Assembly: GCF_000384335.2 (NCBI RefSeq)
Contig: NZ_KQ031382.1
Span: 744,001-808,000 of the forward strand
Direction: 5' to 3'
Source: Hyphomicrobium sp. 99
Lineage (GTDB): Bacteria > Pseudomonadota > Alphaproteobacteria > Rhizobiales > Hyphomicrobiaceae
Length of the DNA: 64,000 bases
The notes under the pieces were generated by a model that made no database searches, was not told the DNA's origin, and worked only from the letters and a program-made list of their open reading frames with translations. Positions 36,716-45,954 of this stretch are shown here, one piece after another (within the stretch, counting starts at the first letter, position 1; each line of letters opens with the position of its first letter). The position numbers and the translations under genes are program-made.

Positions 36716-38251
36716 TTGACACGGTGGAAAGAACTCTCGGGCGCAAACGAGCGTACCGCGGAAATGGAACCTATCGGCGTTGTCGATATCGGTTCGAACT
36801 CCGTGCGTCTCGTCGTCTATGAAGGCGCGGTTCGCGCGCCCACTCCCGTATTCAACGAAAAGATTCTGTGCGGCCTTGGCCGCTCGGTCGCGACCACTGG
36901 CAGCCTCGGCAGCGAAGCTGTGGAGCGCACCCTGTCGGCGCTCGCGCGCTTCCGCGTGATCGCGCAGATTCTCAGCGTCAAAAATCTCAAGGTCATCGCC
37001 ACGGCAGCCGTTCGCGACGCGCAAAACGGCCGGGACTTCATCGAAAAGGGCGAGCTGGCCATCGGCGCCAAGATCGAGGTTCTATCCGGCGAGAAGGAAG
37101 CGCGCCTCGCCGCACAGGGTATCTGGATGGGCTTCGTCGACGCTGACGGCGTCGCGGGCGATCTCGGTGGCGGCAGCCTCGAGCTGATCGATCTGGAACA
37201 GTATAAGTTGAAGGAAGCTGCCACGCTTCCTCTCGGCGGTTTGCGGCTCATCGATACGACCGGCAACAAAATCGAGCGCGCGATTGATGTCATCGATAAC
37301 GCGCTGGCGAGCCTGCCGTGGATAAGAAACGGCGCCGGCCGCACATTCTACGCGGTCGGCGGTACATGGCGTTCGCTCGCCAAGATGCAAATGGATCGCG
37401 TCGATTATCCGTTGCGCGTGATGCAGGGCTACCGCCTGATGACTCGCGAAGCGCTCGACCTATGCGAGCAATTTCGCAAAGCCAAAAAGCCGCTCGACCT
37501 CCCGGGCATCACCGGTGTCGCCAGGGCACGCCGCGAGGTACTGCCGTTTGGCGCGCTCGTTCTCGAACGGCTGCTTCGCCTGATGGAGCCGCGTCAGGTC
37601 GTATTCTCCGTCTTCGGAATTCGTGAAGGGCTGATCTACAGTCTCCTGCCGCCGCTGGAGCAGGCCCGCGATCCACTGATTAGTTTCTGCGAAGATTACG
37701 CCGCCCTGCGGTCGAGATCGCTCGCCCACGCTTTCGAGCTTTGCGACTGGACCGATCAGCTCTTCGCGGATCCCGCTCAGGAGGAGACAGCCGACGAGCG
37801 CCGCCTCCGCCACGCCGCCTGTCTGCTTTCCGACGTCGGCTGGCGGGCTCATCCGGATTATCGCGGCGAGCAGAGCGTCAACACGATCGCCCATGCCGGC
37901 CTCGGCGGGGTCGATCATCAGGGCCGCATCTTCCTCGCCCTCTCCGTTTTCCATCGCCATGAAACATCGGAGGATAACGGCCAGCATCTGTCGGACAGGC
38001 TGCGCAGCCTGGTCAGCAAACGGGTCCAGCGCCGGGCGAGGATCGTTGGCGCCGCGATCAGGGCTGCCCATATGCTTTCCATCGGAATGGCCGGTGTCAT
38101 CGACCAAACGCCGCTTAGTTATGAAGACGGCACCCTTGTGTTGACGATTCCGGCAGCCTACGCAGCCTTGGACGGGGAGAGGTTGCGCCGCCGATTCGAG
38201 ACGCTTGCGGCTTTGGTCGGCAAAAGGCCGGAAATCCGAATTACCCGTTGA
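36716..38251 (+). CDS. ppx: Ppx/GppA exopolyphosphatase
   Basis: Ppx removes terminal phosphates from polyphosphate; the family also covers pppGpp hydrolases. The 511 residues contain the actin-like phosphate loop VVDIGSNSVRLVVYE and the second loop VAGDLGGGSLELIDL, followed by a long HD-like C-terminal domain (LLSDVGWRAHPDYRGEQS). The start may be the TTG at 36716, preceded by GGGAG, or the ATG at 36764; similar N-terminal extensions occur in relatives. It follows ppk after 15 bases and is surely cotranscribed. Confidence 0.93.
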   Translation: MTRWKELSGANERTAEMEPIGVVDIGSNSVRLVVYEGAVRAPTPVFNEKILCGLGRSVATTGSLGSEAVERTLSALARFRVIAQILSVKNLKVIATAAVRDAQNGRDFIEKGELAIGAKIEVLSGEKEARLAAQGIWMGFVDADGVAGDLGGGSLELIDLEQYKLKEAATLPLGGLRLIDTTGNKIERAIDVIDNALASLPWIRNGAGRTFYAVGGTWRSLAKMQMDRVDYPLRVMQGYRLMTREALDLCEQFRKAKKPLDLPGITGVARARREVLPFGALVLERLLRLMEPRQVVFSVFGIREGLIYSLLPPLEQARDPLISFCEDYAALRSRSLAHAFELCDWTDQLFADPAQEETADERRLRHAACLLSDVGWRAHPDYRGEQSVNTIAHAGLGGVDHQGRIFLALSVFHRHETSEDNGQHLSDRLRSLVSKRVQRRARIVGAAIRAAHMLSIGMAGVIDQTPLSYEDGTLVLTIPAAYAALDGERLRRRFETLAALVGKRPEIRITR

Positions 38252-38313
38252 GAGGCAGTACGCCTCGCTTGCAACGCACCAATTTCTGATAGTCTGTTAC
38301 AAAAGTTACCGGG

Positions 38314-39255
38314 ATGAAGACAGCCTCCATGGCCGAAGACCTTTACGAAATTCTCGGCGTCTCGCGGGGAGCCACCGAGGACGAGATTCGTGCGGCATTT
38401 CGTAAGGCGGCCAAAGCCAATCATCCCGACGTCAACCCGAACAATGCCGGCGCCGCCGAGCGTTTCAAGAAAATAACCGCCGCCAACGATATCCTGAGCG
38501 ACCCCGAAAAACGCCGCCAGTACGACGCTGGCGAGATTGACGCCAAGGGCGACATACGCCGCCCGCAGTGGAATAGGGCGGCAGGAGCGCAGCGCGGTCC
38601 ATACTCGGCAAGAGGCTTCGAAGGCCGCCCCGGTGCAAGCGGCTTCGAGGATTTCAGCTTTTCCGACATTTTTTCCGATGTCTTTGGATCAGGCGGCGGC
38701 GGCCGCCGCGCAAGCCAGGGCTTCGCGCCCCGTGGCCAGGATCTGCGCTATTCGCTCGAGGTCGATTTTCTCGAGGCCGTACTAGGCGCCAAAAAGCGCG
38801 TGACACTGCCCGATGGCGGCGTGCTCGACCTCACAGTGCCCGAAGGCGTGATGGACGGCCAGACGCTGCGCCTGAAAGGCAAAGGCACACCCGGAGGCCC
38901 GGGTTCCGAGGCGGGAGACGCGCTGGTCGAAATCAAGGTGCGTCCGCACGCTGACTTCAAGCGCGACGGCGACGATATTCTTCTCGAACTGCCCATTACG
39001 ATCGACGAAGCGGTCCTCGGAGGCCGCGTCGAAGTCCCGACACCGACGGGCCGGGTGCAGCTCAATATTCCGAAGGGAAGCAGTTCAGGAAAGACGTTCC
39101 GCCTCAAAGGCAAGGGCGTTCGCGGCAAGAACGGCGCGCACGGCGATCAGCTGGTAACCGTCAAGATCGTACTGCCGCAGGAGATCGACGATAGCCTGTC
39201 GTACTTCTTCTCCGAATGGCGCCAAAAACACGCCTACGACCCCGGCCGGAAGTAG
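38314..39255 (+). CDS. DnaJ-class chaperone, CbpA type
   Basis: The protein is an Hsp40 co-chaperone. It has an N-terminal J domain with HPD at residues 37-39, a Gly/Phe-rich segment (FEDFSFSDIFSDVFGSGGGG), no zinc-finger repeats and two C-terminal peptide-binding sub-domains. These contain VTLPDGGVLDLTVPEGVMDGQTLRLKGKG and VEVPTPTGRVQLNIPKGSSSGKTFRLKGKG. At 313 residues it is class B (CbpA). The Met at 38329 is an alternative start. It sits between ppx and rnd, where I recall no dnaJ in the common version of this gene order. Confidence 0.9.
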   Translation: MKTASMAEDLYEILGVSRGATEDEIRAAFRKAAKANHPDVNPNNAGAAERFKKITAANDILSDPEKRRQYDAGEIDAKGDIRRPQWNRAAGAQRGPYSARGFEGRPGASGFEDFSFSDIFSDVFGSGGGGRRASQGFAPRGQDLRYSLEVDFLEAVLGAKKRVTLPDGGVLDLTVPEGVMDGQTLRLKGKGTPGGPGSEAGDALVEIKVRPHADFKRDGDDILLELPITIDEAVLGGRVEVPTPTGRVQLNIPKGSSSGKTFRLKGKGVRGKNGAHGDQLVTVKIVLPQEIDDSLSYFFSEWRQKHAYDPGRK

Positions 39256-39272
39256 TTCGTCCACCCATTTAA

Positions 39273-39361
39273 CGTCATCCCGGCGCAGGCCGGGATCCAG
39301 CCAAGCATCTGCACCCGTTATGTGGAGACTTGCCTGGGTGCCGGCCTCCGCCGGCATGACG
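39273..39361. repeat. Dispersed palindromic intergenic repeat
   Basis: Outer arms CGTCAT (39273-39278) and ATGACG (39356-39361) bound a block of nested hairpins. The left half reads CGTCATCCCGGCGCAGGCCG then GGATCC, and the right half CTGGGTGCCGGCCTCCGCC then GGCATGACG. This is the layout of the RPE/MITE-like repeats common between genes in this order. It lies between the converging dnaJ and rnd genes. Confidence 0.75.
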
Positions 39362-39423
39362 GTGATTGGTGCGGTTCCCCGAAGATGAGTCGGCAATCGC
39401 CATAAAGAAACTTGCGATTGGTG

Positions 39424-39452
39424 GCTTGCTCTCCGAAGGAGAGTCCCCAAGC
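39424..39452. terminator. Hairpin between dnaJ and rnd
   Basis: GCTTG and CAAGC flank a perfect CTCTCC-GAA-GGAGAG hairpin (39429-39443). The 15-base core is identical to that of the element after dinB. It lies 15 bases from the rnd stop and may end both converging transcripts. Confidence 0.6.
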
Positions 39453-39466
39453 GCAACATAAAACTT

Positions 39467-40621
39467 CTATCTAGCGGCAGGTACCGCGCGAACTTCGCCA
39501 TCGACGAGCGTCAGGGCCAGTTCGCCGCGCTTGAGCTTCAAAGCCGCATCGCCGAAGAGCGTCCGCCGCCAGCCCTGGAGGGCCAGGATGTCGGCTTCAT
39601 CAGACGTTGCAAGCGCTTCGAGATCGTCGCTGTCCGCGATGATACGGGGCGCGACGCCATGCTCCGCTGCAGCAGCCTTCAAAAGCACCTTCAGCAATTC
39701 GAGCGTGGCGCTCGCTTCAGCCGAAAGCGCTTCGTTGCGCTCGATTTTCGGCAACGTCTTGGGATCGCGCGCCAGACCCGCCTTGACGACGTCGACGATT
39801 TCCTTGGCCCGCTGCGATCGGGCGAAGCCGTCTGAAAGCGTCCGAAGCTGGCCGAGCGAATCAGCGCTCGCCGGAAGCTGGTTGGCGATGTCGTACAAGG
39901 CATCATCCCTGAGGACGCGTCCGCGCGGCACGTCGAGCGATTGCGCCAGACGCTCGCGCCAGGCCGCAAGCTCGATCAGGACCGCCAGCGATTTCCGTCC
40001 CTTCACGCGAAGCTTGAGCCGCTGCCAGGCGTTTTCCGGCTTCGCGTCGTAGGTCGCGGGGCTCGTGAGAACGTGCATCTCTTCCTGCAGCCACGGCGTA
40101 CGGCCGGTCTTCTCCAGCGTCTGCTTCAGGCGCTGGTAGACGTCTCGGAGATGCGTCACGTCGGCGAGCGCATAGTCGAGCTGCTTTTCCGAAAGCGGCC
40201 GGCGGCTCCAATCGGTAAAGCGCGAGCTTTTGTCGAGATCGACGGAGGTCGTCTTCTTGACGAGGTTCACGTAGCTGATGCTGTCGCCATAGCCGCAGAC
40301 CATCGCCGCGACCTGCGAATCGAACACGGGCGTGGGCACGATCCCCGACTTCAGGAAGATGATCTCGATATCCTGCCGCGCCGCGTGGAACACCTTGACG
40401 ACCGCGGTATCAGCCATCAGCTGGTAGAAGGGCGCGAGATCGAGACCCGGACTGAGCGGGTCGACCACAGCCTCGGCTTCCGGCCCAGCGAGCTGGATAA
40501 GGCAAAGCAGCGGCCAGAACGTCTGCTCGCGCAGAAATTCGGTGTCAACTGCAACATATTCACTTTTTGCCAGCACCTCGCAAAGGGCCGACAGTTCTGA
40601 CGTGGTCGTGATCATTCGCAT
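39467..40621 (-). CDS. rnd: Ribonuclease D
   Basis: RNase D trims 3' ends of tRNA precursors and other RNAs. The protein has a DEDD-type exonuclease domain with DTEFLRE (first Asp-Glu pair), an [11 protein letters not shown] segment and [13 protein letters not shown] with the last Asp. An HRDC domain and a C-terminal helical region follow, including [26 protein letters not shown] lies well placed before the ATG at 40621; Mets at 40642 and 40615 are alternatives. Next to aspS on the opposite strand, in the usual order for the group. Confidence 0.93.
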   Translation of the reverse strand: MRMITTTSELSALCEVLAKSEYVAVDTEFLREQTFWPLLCLIQLAGPEAEAVVDPLSPGLDLAPFYQLMADTAVVKVFHAARQDIEIIFLKSGIVPTPVFDSQVAAMVCGYGDSISYVNLVKKTTSVDLDKSSRFTDWSRRPLSEKQLDYALADVTHLRDVYQRLKQTLEKTGRTPWLQEEMHVLTSPATYDAKPENAWQRLKLRVKGRKSLAVLIELAAWRERLAQSLDVPRGRVLRDDALYDIANQLPASADSLGQLRTLSDGFARSQRAKEIVDVVKAGLARDPKTLPKIERNEALSAEASATLELLKVLLKAAAAEHGVAPRIIADSDDLEALATSDEADILALQGWRRTLFGDAALKLKRGELALTLVDGEVRAVPAAR

Positions 40622-40852
40622 CAAGGCAGCCCTATAGCGCATGGTCTGGAAATTGTCGCCATCAGCTTGATTGGGGAGGTAGGGCGTTTTTTCGCAAGGG
40701 ATCGGGGAAGCGGGTCGGCCGCCGGCAAAGGTCCGGACCGGGCCCTGACCCGTTCGACCATTAACGTGGTGGGTGCTAACCTTGACTTTCGCGCGGCCGC
40801 ATGCGCTTTTCCGCGGCGATTTTCACCCACATCGATCAAAGGGTTTCCGGCC

Positions 40853-42664
40853 ATGGCCGAGGCTAAGCTGCATCGTTATCGCTCGCACACATGCGGCGCC
40901 CTCCGAAAGAGTGACGTCGGTTCACACGTGCGGCTTTCTGGCTGGGTGCATCGCGTCCGCGACCACGGCGGCGTGCTCTTCATCGATTTGCGCGATCACT
41001 ATGGCCTGACTCAGGTTGTCGCAGACCCGGACAGCCCCGCCTTCAAAACGGCCGAGACCCTCAGGTCGGAATGGGTCGTCCGCATCGATGGCAAGGTCCG
41101 CGACCGGCCCGAAGGCACGACGAATTCCGATCTCCCGACGGGCGAAATCGAGCTTTACGCAACCGAGATCGAAGTTTTGTCGGCTGCGAAGGAACTGCCC
41201 GTTCCGGTCTTCGGCGAGCCCGAATACCCGGAAGATCTGCGGCTACAGTACCGCTTCCTCGATCTCCGCCGCGAGACGCTGCATTCGATCATCATGAAGC
41301 GGCTCGAGATCACGCGCTCGATGCGCCGCCGCATGCACGACGAAGGCTTCAACGAATTCCCGACGCCGATCCTGACGGCCTCGAGCCCGGAAGGCGCACG
41401 CGACTTCCTGGTGCCGAGCCGCATCCACGCTGGGAAATTCTACGCACTCCCGCAGGCACCTCAGCAGTATAAGCAACTCTTGATGGTCTCGGGCTTCGAC
41501 CGCTATTTCCAGATCGCGCCCTGCTTCCGCGATGAAGACCCGCGCGCCGATCGCTTGCCGGGCGAATTCTACCAGCTCGACGTCGAGATGAGCTTCGTCG
41601 AGCAGGAAGACGTCTTCGCGACGATGGAGCCGGTCATCACGGGCCTCTTCGAAGAGTTCGCTGAAGGCAAGCCGGTGACGAAGAACTGGCCCCGCATTCC
41701 CTACGACACGGCAATCGCGAAATACGGTTCCGACAAGCCGGATCTGCGCAACCCGATCGAGATGGCCGACGTCACGGAGCACTTCCGTGGCTCGGGCTTC
41801 AAGGTCTTCGCCGGCATGATCGAGAAGGATCCGAAGGCGCGCATCTGGGCCATCCCCGCGCCGACGGGCGGCAGCCGCGCCTTTTGCGACCGCATGAATT
41901 CATGGGCGCAAGGCGAAGGCCAGCCGGGCCTCGGCTACATCTTCTGGCGTGAAGGCGAAGAAGGCGGAGCTGGACCGGTCGCGAAAAACATCGGACCGGA
42001 ACGCGCGACCGCAATCAAATCGCAGCTCGGCCTTAAAGAGGGCGACGCCGTATTCTTCGTCGCGGGCAACCCGGCCAACTTCTACAAGTTCGCAGGATTG
42101 GCGCGCGACCGCGTCGGCCAAGAGCTGAAGCTCATCGACGAGAACCAGTTCGCGCTCGCTTGGATCGTCGACTTCCCGTTCTACGAATGGAACGAGGAAG
42201 AGAAGAAGATCGACTTCTCGCACAACCCGTTCTCCATGCCGCAAGGCGGCGGAGAGGCGCTCGACGCGGCGACGACGACCGAAGAGCAGCTGAAGCTCAA
42301 AGCCTACCAGTACGACATCGTCTGCAACGGCTACGAGATCGCATCCGGTGGCATTCGTAACCACAGACCGGACGCCATGATCAAAGCCTTCGGCATCGCG
42401 GGCCTCGGACCCGAAGTCGTCGAGCAGCGCTTCGGCGGCCTCTTCCGTGCCTTCCAGTATGGCGCGCCTCCGCACGGCGGCATGGCTGCCGGTCTCGAGC
42501 GCATCGTCATGCTGCTGACGGGCTGCAAGACCGTTCGCGAAGTGGCGCTCTTCCCGATGAACCAGCAGGCCGCCGATCTGCTGATGGGCGCACCGAGCGA
42601 AGCCGCGCCAAAGCAGCTCCGCGAACTCTCCATCCGCGTCGCTGCGCCGGAGAAGAAGGCTTAA
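40853..42664 (+). CDS. aspS: Aspartate--tRNA ligase
   Basis: AspS charges tRNA-Asp; in bacteria without AsnRS it is often non-discriminating and also charges tRNA-Asn. The 603-residue protein has an OB-fold anticodon domain ([25 protein letters not shown]), the class II motif 2 [10 protein letters not shown], a GAD insertion and motif 3 [14 protein letters not shown]. The ATG at 40853 follows a region with no protein character although the frame stays open to 40667. A long terminator lies 47 bases downstream. Confidence 0.97.
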   Translation: MAEAKLHRYRSHTCGALRKSDVGSHVRLSGWVHRVRDHGGVLFIDLRDHYGLTQVVADPDSPAFKTAETLRSEWVVRIDGKVRDRPEGTTNSDLPTGEIELYATEIEVLSAAKELPVPVFGEPEYPEDLRLQYRFLDLRRETLHSIIMKRLEITRSMRRRMHDEGFNEFPTPILTASSPEGARDFLVPSRIHAGKFYALPQAPQQYKQLLMVSGFDRYFQIAPCFRDEDPRADRLPGEFYQLDVEMSFVEQEDVFATMEPVITGLFEEFAEGKPVTKNWPRIPYDTAIAKYGSDKPDLRNPIEMADVTEHFRGSGFKVFAGMIEKDPKARIWAIPAPTGGSRAFCDRMNSWAQGEGQPGLGYIFWREGEEGGAGPVAKNIGPERATAIKSQLGLKEGDAVFFVAGNPANFYKFAGLARDRVGQELKLIDENQFALAWIVDFPFYEWNEEEKKIDFSHNPFSMPQGGGEALDAATTTEEQLKLKAYQYDIVCNGYEIASGGIRNHRPDAMIKAFGIAGLGPEVVEQRFGGLFRAFQYGAPPHGGMAAGLERIVMLLTGCKTVREVALFPMNQQAADLLMGAPSEAAPKQLRELSIRVAAPEKKA

Positions 42665-42710
42665 CGTCGTCGGCCTCGCATCAAGCCGACTGATATGTCG
42701 CGCGAATAGA

Positions 42711-42749
42711 AAATCGGCGCCCATCCGCTAGGCGGAGAGGCGCCGATTT
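42711..42749. terminator. Bidirectional terminator after aspS
   Basis: AAATCGGCGCC (42711-42721) pairs with GGCGCCGATTT (42739-42749), with an inner TCCGC-TA-GGCGGA stem. A and T runs flank the stem on both sides, so it can end aspS and the opposite-strand small gene at 42771-43058. Confidence 0.85.
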
Positions 42750-42770
42750 GATGTTAGCCCGGGAGAAACA

Positions 42771-43058
42771 TTACTCCGTCGCGGCGTTCACCGCGCGCGG
42801 TTCTATGACCGCTACAAATACTGTTTTGCCATCTTTCGTGGCTGTGCCGACCCAACGGCCGGACTCGCGGTGAAGGGGCGAAATCTCCGTATATCCCTGA
42901 TGCGCCAGCTGCTGCCGCGCCTGCTCGGCATTGGCCGCGTTGGCGAGTTCAGCGCTGAATGCCGCTGTTTTTCCAGCGTCGATCGAAGAAGATTCTTCCG
43001 CAACGGCCGGAAGCGCAAAGAAGGCTGTTGCCAGTCCAACTGAAATTATGCGGATCAT
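42771..43058 (-). CDS. Small exported protein of unknown function
   Basis: The 95-residue product has a signal peptide (MIRIISVGLATAFFALPAVA, cut before EESSS) and a mature part with GRWVGTATKDGKTVFVAVIEP near the end, which resembles PepSY-like secreted regulators in layout. GGAG six bases before the ATG supports this start over earlier Mets. It likely folds in the periplasm. It shares the bidirectional terminator with aspS. Confidence 0.75.
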   Translation of the reverse strand: MIRIISVGLATAFFALPAVAEESSSIDAGKTAAFSAELANAANAEQARQQLAHQGYTEISPLHRESGRWVGTATKDGKTVFVAVIEPRAVNAATE

Positions 43059-43242
43059 ATAAACTCCGTTATGTTTCGCTGCGGATCTCTCTCTCCGCGT
43101 CATCCTCCACATAGGGAGCTTTACGCATCACCGCCAAACAACTCCCCGTGCGAGAAACGTTGCCAATCGTGAAATGATGTGATCATCGCGGGAAACCTTC
43201 CCGCATTACCGTTTAGACAGAAACAAAAGCGGACCTCCCTCC

Positions 43243-44178
43243 ATGCGAATTCTCTTTCTCGGTGCCGGGGCAACCGGCGGCTATTTCGGCGGACGGCTGG
43301 CGAAGGCCGGCGGCGATGTGACGTTTCTCGTTCGGCCGAAACGCCGCGATCAGCTCATCCGCGATGGCATCAAGATCGAAAGTCCCGTGGGGAATTTGAC
43401 GACGCCCGTAAAGGCGATCACGCGCGAGGAAATCTCCGCTCCTTACGACGCCGTTATTCTAAGCTCGAAGGCTTACGACCTGAGCGATGCTATCGAAACG
43501 ATACGGCCCGCAGTCGGCGAAAACACTTTGGTTTTGCCATTGCTCAACGGCTTGAAGCATCTTGAAGCGCTCGACGATGCATTCGGTGCCCCACGCGTCC
43601 TCGGAGGCATGTGCCAGATCAGCGTCACGTTGACTGACGACGGCACGATCCAGCACTTCGGGCCGTTCGCGGCTGTCACCCTCGGGCCGAGACTCGCCGA
43701 ACAAAAGACCGCGTCGGCAAAGCTCCACGATGTGCTCGCGAAAGGCTTCGATGCGCGTTACTCCGACGACGTCATCGCCGCGATGTGGGGCAAGTGGTTT
43801 TTCATAGCCGCGCTCGCATCGTCCACGTGCCTGATGCGCGCGACCGTCGGCGAGATCAATCGCACCGAAAATGGCCGCGAATTCCTGGCGAATATCGTGA
43901 GCGAATGTGTGGCCATCGCCACCGCGAACGGCTATCCGCCGGAGCAGGCGATGCTCGAATTCACGAAGTCCTTGATGAGCGACTCAAACTCCAAGATTTC
44001 GGCGTCCATGCTTCGCGACATCGAACGTGGCGGCCGGATCGAAGCCGAACAAATCGTAGGCGACATCGTCCGTCGAGGCCGAGCGCAGAACGTCGCGACT
44101 CCGCTTCTCGAAACGGCCTTGATACATCTACAAGCTTATGAGAACCGGTTTACGCCGAGTGAGCCCGTCAGCCGCTGA
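43243..44178 (+). CDS. panE: 2-dehydropantoate 2-reductase family protein
   Basis: The enzyme reduces 2-dehydropantoate (ketopantoate) to pantoate with NADPH in pantothenate synthesis. The 311 residues start MRILFLGAGATGGYFGGRLAKAGGDV with the Rossmann GxGxxG motif. They contain VILSSKAYDLSDAIETI, LPLLNGLKHLEALDD and the catalytic-region KWFFIAALASSTCLMRATVGEI. Many genomes carry several ApbA/PanE paralogs, so the true substrate may be a different 2-keto acid. The following thioredoxin-like gene starts downstream of its stop at 44267. Confidence 0.88.
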   Translation: MRILFLGAGATGGYFGGRLAKAGGDVTFLVRPKRRDQLIRDGIKIESPVGNLTTPVKAITREEISAPYDAVILSSKAYDLSDAIETIRPAVGENTLVLPLLNGLKHLEALDDAFGAPRVLGGMCQISVTLTDDGTIQHFGPFAAVTLGPRLAEQKTASAKLHDVLAKGFDARYSDDVIAAMWGKWFFIAALASSTCLMRATVGEINRTENGREFLANIVSECVAIATANGYPPEQAMLEFTKSLMSDSNSKISASMLRDIERGGRIEAEQIVGDIVRRGRAQNVATPLLETALIHLQAYENRFTPSEPVSR

Positions 44179-44266
44179 GGCGGATTACCTGATGTTAATT
44201 TTGGCGGTCTTGTCTCGCGGCCGCAAAAGCAGGAAAAGCGGAGCACAAGCGTTGGAGTTCCGAAGC

Positions 44267-44779
44267 ATGATCCGTCCACTTGTCTGCGCCGTGCTGTTGT
44301 TGGCCGTGCTCCCCTTTGCCGCCCTCGCACGGACGGCGAACCACGCGGGCGATTGGAACGGCGCCGAGATCAACTGGCGCGACGCGCGTTCGGGCATCTA
44401 TGAAGCGTCGAAAACCCGCCGCCCCGTTTTGATGGTCTTCCACGCGACGTGGTGCTCTTTCTGCAAGCGCTTCCGGAAAGTCTTCAAAGATCCCGCTGTT
44501 GTCGCCGCCTCGCGCGATTTCGTCATGATCCTCGCAGACGCGGACACCGAGAAGGAGCTCAATGGCGCCCTCTCGCCTGACGGGACCTACGTGCCGCGCA
44601 CGCTTTTCATCGATCCCGACGGCAACGTCTCCGACAAGCTCGTTGGCTCGGACCCGCAATATCCGCATTCGCTGGATGTCGAATCGCCGGCCGAGCTTCT
44701 CTCTCTGATGAAGAAAGCTCGCCACGTATTCGATATGGCTCCCGTGTCGTCACCGGCAGCGGGCGCAGACCCGATCTGA
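44267..44779 (+). CDS. Exported thioredoxin-like protein
   Basis: The roughly 170-residue product has a signal peptide (MIRPLVCAVLLLAVLPFAALA) and a thioredoxin fold of the Thioredoxin_7 type, with the redox pair in HATWCSFCKRF. cis-Pro is likely in DGTYVPRTLFIDPDG. GGAG about nine bases before 44267 supports this start; the open frame begins earlier and overlaps panE without protein character. It likely acts as a periplasmic thiol reductase or disulfide exchange protein. The partner is unknown. Confidence 0.82.
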   Translation: MIRPLVCAVLLLAVLPFAALARTANHAGDWNGAEINWRDARSGIYEASKTRRPVLMVFHATWCSFCKRFRKVFKDPAVVAASRDFVMILADADTEKELNGALSPDGTYVPRTLFIDPDGNVSDKLVGSDPQYPHSLDVESPAELLSLMKKARHVFDMAPVSSPAAGADPI

Positions 44780-44813
44780 TACGCGGGCAGGGCAGGATTT
44801 GCATCCTGGCCTG

Positions 44814-44842
44814 TTGCACTCCGCCGTCCAAATCGCCATAAG
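44814..44842 (+). promoter_or_regulatory. Possible sigma-70-type promoter of tRNA-Leu
   Basis: TTGCAC (44814-44819) and CATAAG (44837-44842) are spaced 17 bases apart, 10 bases upstream of the tRNA 5' end. The fit is moderate. Confidence 0.4.
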
Positions 44843-44852
44843 TCCGACCGGC

Positions 44853-44939
44853 GCGGACGTGGTGGAACCGGTAGACACACAGGACTTAAAATCCTGAGAC
44901 GGTAACGTCGTGAGGGTTCGAGTCCCTCCGTCCGCACCA
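44853..44939 (+). tRNA. tRNA-Leu (anticodon UAA)
   Basis: The 87-base gene folds with acceptor GCGGACG paired to CGTCCGC. The anticodon stem CAGGA/TCCTG encloses the loop CTTAAAA with anticodon TAA at 44887-44889. A long variable arm and a T arm GAGGGTTCGAGTCCCTC follow. The CCA end is encoded (44937-44939). The long extra arm and discriminator A are right for leucine. Confidence 0.95.
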
Positions 44940-45487
44940 AGCGGATCTGCCAGTGAAAAGTCGATTTGACCGACCGCGAACTTTTTCGCGGGAACGGTGC
45001 ATTTGGGCACGTCTGTTTGGACTTTCGCGCGGACAAACCGACGTGAGCTTTGCCGAGAAATCGGACGTCGAAATAAACGCGAACGGTCGTTTTAGTCACG
45101 GAAGCGATAGGTCTGCTAGGGTGCTGCGAGTGGACATTACGTTTACGCCGCTTCTCGACGCTCAACGATCTGCTCTTGGCACGCTCGCCTTACCCGACGA
45201 CCGATGCGGACGCTGTGTTTTTGGCCCTGACACCTATCGATTTTGCAAGCTGATAGGTGACACGTTCAAGACGGCCGGCGACATCGGCTGGGGGTAGGAG
45301 CCGGAGGCATGAGGTTCTATTCCGCATGAGCCGAGCCGGGCACTACGGGCCGCCGGATGGGTGGCAAATGCGGCACGCTTTCCGGTTCCTTTCGGGAGAA
45401 CCGGCTTGCAGCAGGCCGATTCTGTTGTCCAGGACCACGCGCTCAACTAGTTTCCAGACTGGGATGACTCATTTTTCGGAGGGGCAA
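44940..45487. other. Gap after tRNA-Leu without a convincing gene
   Basis: These 548 bases contain a CCGCGAA-CTTT-TTCGCGG hairpin (44974-44991), possibly the tRNA 3' processing or termination site, and CCGGTTC/GAACCGG (45382-45404). Open frames exist but none has a ribosome site or protein-like composition. The last part must hold the promoter of the Cys-rich gene. Confidence 0.5.
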
Positions 45488-45790
45488 ATGCGTTCTTTGA
45501 AACTAGGCTTAGCCGCCGCGGCGGCCTTCTGCGCACTTTCGGCAACGGCTCAGGCTGATTGCGTCAAGGTCGGAGCGGTCGGCGAAGCTGTGACCCACGA
45601 TATCGCAGTGCTCTTCTCGACGCACGGCCTTGCAAACATCATCTATGGGCAGGGCCGCGTCGGCAAAGGCCCGGTCCACACGAAGTGCGAAGACGGCTCA
45701 GGTACAACGACGTGTCACTCCTCGCAGACGGCGTGCAAAGTGACGACACCCAAAACCTGCTTAGGCGCTTGGCTTTGCTTCCCGGCGTGA
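45488..45790 (+). CDS. Small Cys-rich exported protein
   Basis: The 100-residue product starts MRSLKLGLAAAAAFCALSATAQA, a clear signal peptide cut before DCVKVG. The mature part has six cysteines in pairs such as KCEDGSGTTTC and ACKVTTPKTCLGAWLC, which suggests disulfides in the periplasm. A Gly-rich segment, YGQGRVGKGPVHTKCED, looks loop-like. GGAGGGG a few bases before the ATG is strong. No family is recognised. The gene converges on secDF with a hairpin between them. Confidence 0.8.
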   Translation: MRSLKLGLAAAAAFCALSATAQADCVKVGAVGEAVTHDIAVLFSTHGLANIIYGQGRVGKGPVHTKCEDGSGTTTCHSSQTACKVTTPKTCLGAWLCFPA

Positions 45791-45834
45791 CCGCGTCGCT
45801 CGGCGCAAATGTAGAATAGCGCGACTTCGAAAGA

Positions 45835-45866
45835 GGGACCGTGACCATCCCGTGGTCGGCGGTCCC
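45835..45866. terminator. Hairpin between the Cys-rich gene and secDF
   Basis: GGGACCG (45835-45841) pairs with CGGTCCC (45860-45866), with an inner GACCA-TCCCG-TGGTC stem. It lies between convergent genes. Confidence 0.65.
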
Positions 45867-45954
45867 CGTTCCCCGTTCCACTGCCGACCACGTCCGCTTA
45901 CCGCCCTGTTACGTCTGCGATCAGAAGTCGATCTTTTCTGCGATCTCTGTCGCG

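Noticed and set aside
39085..39501. 138-codon open frame on the minus strand
   Set aside because: Its middle is a translation of the dispersed intergenic repeat, and both ends are antisense or non-coding.
41900..42724. 274-codon open frame on the minus strand
   Set aside because: It is antisense to aspS and crosses its terminator.
44953..45297. 114-codon frame on the plus strand after tRNA-Leu
   Set aside because: Composition is Arg/Asp-rich without pattern, with no ribosome site, and it starts inside the tRNA 3' flank.
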